Assembly: GCA_030674185.1 (NCBI GenBank)
Contig: CM060307.1
Coordinates: 75,682,135-75,746,134 of the forward strand
Length of the DNA: 64,000 nucleotides
Direction: 5' to 3'
DNA from: Monoplex corrugatus
Taxonomy: Eukaryota > Mollusca > Gastropoda > Littorinimorpha > Ranellidae
A program made the translations under genes and the position numbers. The notes under the pieces were generated by a model that saw nothing but the letters and a program-made list of their open reading frames with translations, did not search any database and was not told where the DNA came from. Shown here one piece after another: positions 57,958 through 64,000 of the stretch (its first letter is position 1; every line of letters begins with the position of its first letter).

Positions 57958-58011
57958 TGTGTGTTATACGGGAGTTTTGTACAGTGTTTTGCCAGAAACA
58001 TCTGCTTTGCT
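57958..58011 (+). CDS. Low-confidence candidate exon
   Basis: A strong acceptor (TTTCTTTTTTTTCCGCAATTCTCAG) and a consensus donor (GCT|GTAAGT) frame 54 bp. Frames give VCYTGVLYSVLPETSALL or VCVIREFCTVFCQKHLLC. Neither matches a remembered DNAAF9 motif. Splice-site quality is the only evidence. Confidence 0.25.
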
Positions 58012-58426
58012 GTAAGTTATCTAACTTACGAAATGGGAAGGTCTATTTTGTGCATCAGCTCGATCTGAATTCATCCATAGTGAACACAGAGACTTTAGCA
58101 CTGGATATGAATTCTCCTCCTCCCTCTCCACCTCCACTGAACCGTAAGTGTGGCCTGTGTGCCGGTCTTTCACACTTTCGGGTGAGGCGATGAACTGAGG
58201 TCCTGTATGTGGCATGCACTGCACGCACATCAAAGAATCTACGGCAAGGAAGGAATTGTTCCAGGCAAAATTGTGTTGACAAATCCGGTCTTATCGGTAA
58301 ACAGAAGCGCACGCAGACAGGAAAAAAAGTCGGTGGCGTCTCACCGTGGCGACGTGTTCTCCTCGGTTGAGATCAGCTCGAAGTCCACGAGGTAAATCTG
58401 TTGGGACAAAAAGGAGTACAATGCCA

Positions 58427-58742
58427 CTTCCGAATAAGTACTGAAAAGGAGAGTTTGTTATTTCTGATATAGTCTGCCAATACCAAATAAATACCAAAAA
58501 GGAGACTGATTATTTTTGATATAGTCTGTCAATACCAAATAAGTACCAAAAAGGAGAGTTAATTATTTTTCATCTAGTCTGCCAGTACCAAAGAAGTACC
58601 CAAAAGGAGAGTTTGTTTATTTTTTATATAGTCTGTCAATACCAAATAAGTACCAAAAAGGATAGTTTGTTATTTTTGATATAGTCTGCCAATACCAAAC
58701 AAATGCCAAAAAGGAGAGTTTGCCTATTTTTGATATAGTTTG
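58427..58742 (+). repeat. Minisatellite, 53-bp unit, 6 copies
   Basis: The unit is CCAAATAAGTACCAAAAAGG, AGAGTTTGTTATTTTTGATA, TAGTCTGCCAATA. Copies differ by a few substitutions and 1-2 bp indels. Confidence 0.95.
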
Positions 58743-58984
58743 ACCATTTTCGTTCAAGAGCTATGGTTTGAATTGGAATTAGAGAGTGGCTGTGTGTTAA
58801 CTTGGCAAACAATCAGTGTCGAGGGGAGGTAGGTCAGTTATATCTCTGTAGTCTACATTTCAGTGCCAAGAATGGTGTGCCTTTAGATTTTGTTTAGATT
58901 ATGTTTCATTCCTTCTGTCTGCCTGTGTATCTCCTCCAAGCATATTGTCAGTCATTTTCTTTTTTCTTCAACCTTACTCTCTGT

Positions 58985-59036
58985 GTGCGCACGCACGCAC
59001 GCATGCACGCGTGCGCGCACGCACACACACACACAC

Positions 59037-59070
<34 letters not shown>

Positions 59071-59073
59071 GCG

Positions 59074-59149
<76 letters not shown>

Positions 59150-59248
59150 GTTTCTGTTTCTCTCTCTCGCTCTCTGTCTGTCTCTCTGTCTTACACACAT
59201 CTCTCTGTCTTACACACACACACACATACATACACACACACATACACA

Positions 59249-59279
<31 letters not shown>

Positions 59280-59401
59280 TACACACACACACACGCGCTG
59301 GCGCGCGCGCGACGCACGCACACACACTCTCTCTTTCTCTGTCTCTCTGTTACTCTCTCTCTCCTCTCCCTCACAACACACACACACACACACACACACA
59401 C

Positions 59402-59436
<35 letters not shown>

Positions 59437-59500
59437 TCACTCACTCACTCACTCACTCACTCACTCACTCACTCACTCATACTCGCATCCCACAGCACAC
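58985..59500. repeat. Compound (CA)n, (CG)n, (CT)n, (ACTC)n array
   Basis: CA blocks are separated by GCGCGC and CTCTGTCT patches, with about 11 ACTC units at 59437-59480. Long Thr/His frames here are artefacts. Confidence 0.95.
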
Positions 59501-59639
59501 TTACACACACATGCATGCCTGCAGGTGCCATATTTCGTACCTCACCAAAAGCTGGAGGAACGTTTTTCATCCACCGAAAAAACACTTCTCGGTAAACACT
59601 CTGGGAGGCGCTTGAACCTCACCTCCACCTCCTCCTCCC

Positions 59640-60035
59640 TTGGTTTCTATTTCATTTATTTATTTGTTTATTTATTTATTTGTTGAAATGGCAACCCACA
59701 AGATGGTGGGTTTCTTTGTCTGCCTCCGCTTCCATTTTGTCTCCGCTTGTCTCCCTTTGGCTCTGGTTGTGTTTTTTCTCTGCTTGTCCTCTCTCACTTC
59801 TGTGTTGCCATTCACATAATATTAAAAGCTGCCTTCTGTCCCAGAGTACCTCCTTAACGATCTTACATAAATATAAGCATAATTAACGTATCATCAGGAA
59901 TGAAAATAGCTAACAGTTTAGTAATAATAGTAACAATATAATAATAAATAATAATAAGATATAATGATGATAATAATATAGTAATGATGATGATAGCAAT
60001 AAAATAAGATAATAATGGTAATAATAATTTCATTT
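59640..60035. repeat. (TTTA)n and (AAT)n patches
   Basis: TTTATTTATTTGTTTATT near 59650-59683, and AATAAT/GAT variants at 59920-60030. Confidence 0.8.
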
Positions 60036-60442
60036 GTATGGCGCAGGCAGCACATGTCAGAGTATTGTAATTGCAATTTGCATAGTAATGGATCACCAAC
60101 TTAAAACAACAACAAACAACAAACCAATCAAACAACAACAACAACAAAATCCTCACACATTAGATGTACTGTGTCTACGTATACAGAGTTAATGATCATT
60201 GCCATCATGAATGTCGTTAAGTAGCAAAAAAAAAAAAAAAAAATCTGTTTCAAATTTGTTATGGCTGATCTCTCTCTCTCTCTGTCTGTCATTCTCTCTC
60301 TCTCATTCTTGTAAGCATGAAAACATAACCATTGGCCAGCACTGTTAAGACACTGGCCAAAACAAACCTGATATGAGCTTAGGTGTAAAACTCAAAACAC
60401 CATAAATACATGTCTCCTTGATTGGAAATGAACAGTATATGT

Positions 60443-60447
<5 letters not shown>

Positions 60448-60506
<59 letters not shown>
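60448..60506. repeat. (GA)n microsatellite
   Basis: About 57 bp of GA. Confidence 0.95.
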
Positions 60507-60510
<4 letters not shown>

Positions 60511-60706
60511 CAAATTCCATGAGCCCCTATTACCAACGCAAAACCCAAGTCCCCAGGGCAGCGGCCGATGAGACGGTAGCTGGAAATGGATGCAAATAGA
60601 GAGTGTACCTATGACTGTGTGTCTAATAGACTTTGGAATTGGATCTGTCAATACTACTCTGGTGGTGGTAGTGGTGATGCTAGTGGTGTGGTGGTGATGG
60701 TGGTGG

Positions 60707-60760
<54 letters not shown>
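60707..60760. repeat. (TG)n microsatellite
   Basis: About 53 bp of TG after a GGTGGT-rich patch. Confidence 0.95.
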
Positions 60761-60762
<2 letters not shown>

Positions 60763-61069
60763 GTTTTTTAAAATTTTTTATCTACAACAGCGTCTGGAAT
60801 CTGATCTTCTGGTAGTGTGATCTACTTTGTAAGTGAGGGTGGATGGGTGTGAGTGGTGGGATGGGTAGACTGGAGAACTGTGAAAAAGGGGAGGGGGTCA
60901 TTACCACGTTATCTGTCTAAAATAAGCCTCTGACGTCAAGGGTCTGTCCTTTAAGAATAGAGACAAACAAATGGAACTACTTTGCCTGTGCCTGGAAGCC
61001 AGCAGGCTCGTATTCTCCAAGGCACGTGGCCTGGCAAGCTTGACGTCATGTCTCTTCTTCTCATTCGGG

Positions 61070-61205
61070 GGAAACTAGAGGACTACTTAAAATGGTTCTG
61101 CCAGTGTCTTCATCTCTGAACTAGAGGACTACTTATATTAGTTCTACCAGTGTCTTCATCTCTGAACTAGAGGACTACTTATATTAGTTCTACCAGTGTC
61201 TTCAT
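61070..61205 (+). repeat. 46-bp tandem repeat, 3 copies
   Basis: The unit is CTAGAGGACTACTTATATTA then GTTCTACCAGTGTCTTCATCT. The third copy changes after CATCT. Confidence 0.92.
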
Positions 61206-61599
61206 CTTGGGTGAGAGGCAGAATGGTGTCAGCCAATACATTCCCTTTTCTTTTGTCCTAATAGCTCGCTTCCTGGACCTACGGTGTTACCAGCACGTTT
61301 TTCGTTCACGAAGTAATGGTTGGCATCTTTTGCCACATGTGCATTCATTGCCATTCATTACTGCTATAGATACTCTTTCACCAGGAAAACAACTGTGCGA
61401 GCAACCTTCAGCGAGTCCAGCTGTGAATGTGGCCCTGACCCTTTTCACGGTTTGGGAAGGAAAAGCAACAAGGGATAAGTGATTGGCACCGTCTTCTTAA
61501 TGTTGTCCCCCCGAGAAAACAAGGTCTTATCATCCCACGCTTTTGCGAACACGAATACTTTTTTTTTATCTTTAATTTACGGGATGTACTGTCATTTCT

Positions 61600-62960
61600 T
61601 TCTCGCAATAATGGCTTGCTTCTTCCTGCACGTGTTGTGTTGTTGAAACATTCCTTTCTTTCCTTAATGACTTGCTTCCTTATGCACATATGATGATGTG
61701 GTTGTATGATTTCCTTGTCTTAATGGCTTGTTTCCCTCCAGTGTGGTGTTGCCAGTACTTTTATTGCCATTTTCAGTATTGGATTACTGCCTCCAACACG
61801 TATATTTTTTCAAACAGTGGTTTGTTTCCTCCACTCATGGTGTTTCCAAATGCACTTACGGTGTTGACAACAGATTGCCTATTTTTTTTTCGCAGGAACG
61901 GTTTGTTTCCTGCACCTATGGTGTTGCCAGTAGATTTCTTTCTTGCTGTAATGGTTTGTTTCCTGCAAGTATGATATCGCCGATAGATCCTTTCTTGCTT
62001 TAATGGTTTGTTTCCTGCACAGTAGAAAATCGCCCGATGATCCTTTTTGCTTGTAATGGTTTGTTTCCTGCAAGTATGATATGCCTTGATAAGCATCCCT
62101 TTCTGTGCTTTATGGTTTGTTTCCTGCAGTATGATATCGCCGATAGATCCTTTCTTGCTTTAATGGTTTGTTTCCTGCACATACGATAATTCTAACAGAT
62201 TCCTTTTTGTTGTAGTGGTTTGTTTCCTGCACGTATGATATTGCCAGTAGATTCCTTTCTTGTTGTAATGGTTTGTTTCCTGCACATACAATAATTCTAA
62301 CAGATTCCTTTTTTGTTGTAGTGGTTTGTTTCCTGCACGTATGATATTGCCAGTAGATTCCTTTCTTGTAATTGTTGTCATGGTTTGTTTCCTGCACATA
62401 CAATAATTTCTAACAGATTCCTTTTGTTGTAATGGTTTGTTTCCTGCATGTATGATATTGCCAGAAGATTGTTTTCTTGCTGTAATGGTTTGTTTCCTGT
62501 GTGTGTAGTGTTGCTGATGGATTCCTTTCCTGTTGTAATGGTTTGTTTCCAGTATTTGTGACACTGCCAGATTCCCCTTTTTTGGCAGCAATGGTTCGTT
62601 TCCTGCACGTATAGTGTTGCCAGAAGATGTTTTTTGTTGCAATGGTCTGTTTCCTAGTATATGTGGTGTTGCCATTAGATTTCTTCTATGCTGTGAATGG
62701 TTTGTTTCCTGTACGTATGGCATTGCCAGCAGATTCCTCCTTTGCTGTAATGTTTGTTTCCTTCTGCTGTATTGTTGTTGTTCGATTACTGTCTTGTTGT
62801 AATGGTTTATTTTTGGCATTCATGGTGTTGTCGGTAGATTCCTTTTTGTTTAATGCATGCATTGTGTTGCAGATATGTTTAATTTTTGCCGCAATACTTT
62901 CTTCTCACATGGTGTTGCCACTGTACTCTCTTCTTGCCCTAATGGGTTGTTTCCTTTTTC
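61600..62960 (+). repeat. Minisatellite, ~50-60-bp unit, about 24 copies
   Basis: The unit is AATGGTTTGTTTCCTGCACG, TATGATATTGCCAGTAGATT, CCTTTCTTGTTGT. The outer copies (61600-61900 and 62750-62960) are strongly diverged, and the central ones (61900-62720) are similar. Minus-strand frames repeat the peptides QETNH, RKQT and GNKPL, because the same unit is read in three frames. Confidence 0.95.
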
Positions 62961-63244
62961 TGTGGTGTTCTCAATATTTTCCTTTCTTTCTGTCGTAGTG
63001 TGGGGTTGTGCCAGTAGATGAATTCCTTTTCTTTTTGTTGTTGTTGCTGTAACGGCATATTAAACATAAGGGTGATGTTGCTGATATTCTTTTCGATTTG
63101 TTTGTTAATATTTTTCAACATGACTTGTCAGAACGATGCCTACTGTATGGTCTGTTTGCTTTGTTTTTGAAGAAATAACGAACAATTGGACATCTTAAAA
63201 TCAAAGTGACTGTCAGCGTTCAAGCAGAGAGGAACCAGAAATAC

Positions 63245-63960
63245 GCGCAAGATAAATAGGGAATCAGAACGAGTATTTGATATATTAAGAATGAATCAGA
63301 ACGAGTATTTGCTACATCAAAAATGAATCAAAACAGGTATTTGATACATCAAAAATGAATCAGAACACTTATTTGATATATCAAGAATGAATCAGAATGC
63401 GGATTTGATATCTCAAAAATGAATCAGAACGCGTACTTAATAAATCAGAAATAAATCAGAACGCGTATTTGATGTATCAAAAATGAATCAGAACTCGTAT
63501 TTATCAAAAATGAATCAGAAGGCGTATTTCATATATCAAAAATGAATCAAAACGCGTATTTGATATATCAAAAATGAATTAGAATGCGTATTTGATATAT
63601 CAAAAATGAATTAGAACGCGTATTTGATATATCAGAAATGAATTAGAACGCGTATTTGATATATCAGAAATGAATCAGATCGCGTGTGTGATATATCGAA
63701 AATGAATCTGAATGCGTATTTGATATATCAGAAATGAATCAGATCGCGTGTGTGATATATCGAAAATGAATCTGAATGCGTATTTGATATATCAGAAATG
63801 AATCAGATCGCGTATTTGATATATCAAAAATGAATTAGAACGCATATTTGATACATCAAAAATGAATTAGAACGCGTATTTGATATATCAGAAATGAATC
63901 AGATCGCGTGTGTGATATATCGAAAATGAATCTGAATGCGTATTTGATATATCAGATACA
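63245..63960 (+). repeat. Minisatellite, 32-bp unit, about 22 copies, with a 64-bp higher-order dimer
   Basis: The unit is AATGAATCAGAACGCGTATT then TGATATATCAAA. From about 63660 it alternates between AATCAGATCGCGTGTGTG and AATCTGAATGCGTATTTG types, making a dimer repeated three times. Confidence 0.95.
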
Positions 63961-64000
63961 CGTTCTGATTATTTTTGTGTATTTCTAAACATTTGGACAG

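Noticed and set aside
57958..58143. A 186-bp exon from the 57958 acceptor to the GTAAGT at 58144
   Set aside because: The frame is open and both sites are decent. But a good donor lies inside at 58012 and the peptide has no recognised motif, so only the shorter version is listed, at low confidence.
58890..59686. Long open frames of 216-261 codons rich in Thr/His
   Set aside because: They come from CA/CT/CG microsatellites that stay open in all frames. There is no domain or splice context.
62160..62819. 219-codon minus-strand frame with QETNH/RKQT/GNKPL repeats
   Set aside because: It is a minisatellite whose unit is not a multiple of three. The repeated peptides are the three frames of one DNA unit, and nearby units are out of frame.
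63245..63960. CRISPR-like array
   Set aside because: Units are contiguous with no unique spacers. The setting is a eukaryotic minisatellite.

Overview
The window is animal nuclear DNA. It has spliced genes with GT/AG introns, very long dinucleotide arrays, many minisatellites, and the remains of at least seven kinds of mobile element. The best guess is a mollusc, probably a marine gastropod. The host gene belongs to an animal with motile cilia. The mixture of GIY-YIG Penelope-like, restriction-endonuclease-type LINE, L2/CR1-like LINE, pogo-like and tRNA-derived short repeats, with dense CA/GA microsatellites, fits such genomes. The species cannot be read from the sequence.

Two host genes lie head to tail on the + strand. 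The window opens in the last intron of a gene whose terminal exon (893-1318) encodes a lysine-rich KKK/E-D tail, most likely NOP56 (snoRNP core protein), followed by a poly(A) signal at 1353. After about 16 kb of transposon-filled intergenic DNA comes the first exon of DNAAF9 (C20orf194/Shulin), the outer-dynein-arm packaging factor. Thirteen exons (17172-37886) join in perfect phase to give about 365 residues, roughly the N-terminal third of the protein. One or two further candidate exons (44379, 57958) are offered with low confidence. Everything from 37887 to 64000 appears to be intron or later gene body filled with repeats.

Intergenic region 1319-17171: a 3' UTR; a tRNA-derived repeat; a palindromic TTAA element; a decayed pogo-like transposase (minus); a LINE fragment interrupted by an L2/CR1-like LINE; a tRNA-like SINE-like block; a 2.7 kb R2/NeSL-type LINE (minus) with zinc knuckle and restriction-like endonuclease; a short LINE copy with a 12-bp target-site duplication; and a complete-ended Penelope-like insertion with ~170-bp inverted terminal repeats sitting inside a tRNA-derived repeat. 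Intron region 17249-37804: microsatellites and small tandem repeats, plus LINE tails at 27-27.4 kb and 33.5-34.5 kb.

Region 37887-64000: three well-preserved copies (and one degraded) of a TTAA-bounded nested palindromic element; a 2.1 kb minisatellite of about 36 units (47.93-50.02 kb); a paralogous pair of segments (46.65-50.87 and 55.74-57.79 kb) separated by a 3.4 kb minus-strand LINE (51.77-55.12 kb); a GC-rich island (44.83-45.26 kb); and three more minisatellites (58.43, 61.6-62.9 and 63.25-63.96 kb). No rRNA, functional tRNA, CRISPR array, prokaryotic operon or virus was recognised. I did not find a coherent new multi-gene system. The most original signals are the TTAA palindromic family, the duplicated 46-57 kb segments, and the hammerhead-like pieces tied to the Penelope-like element.
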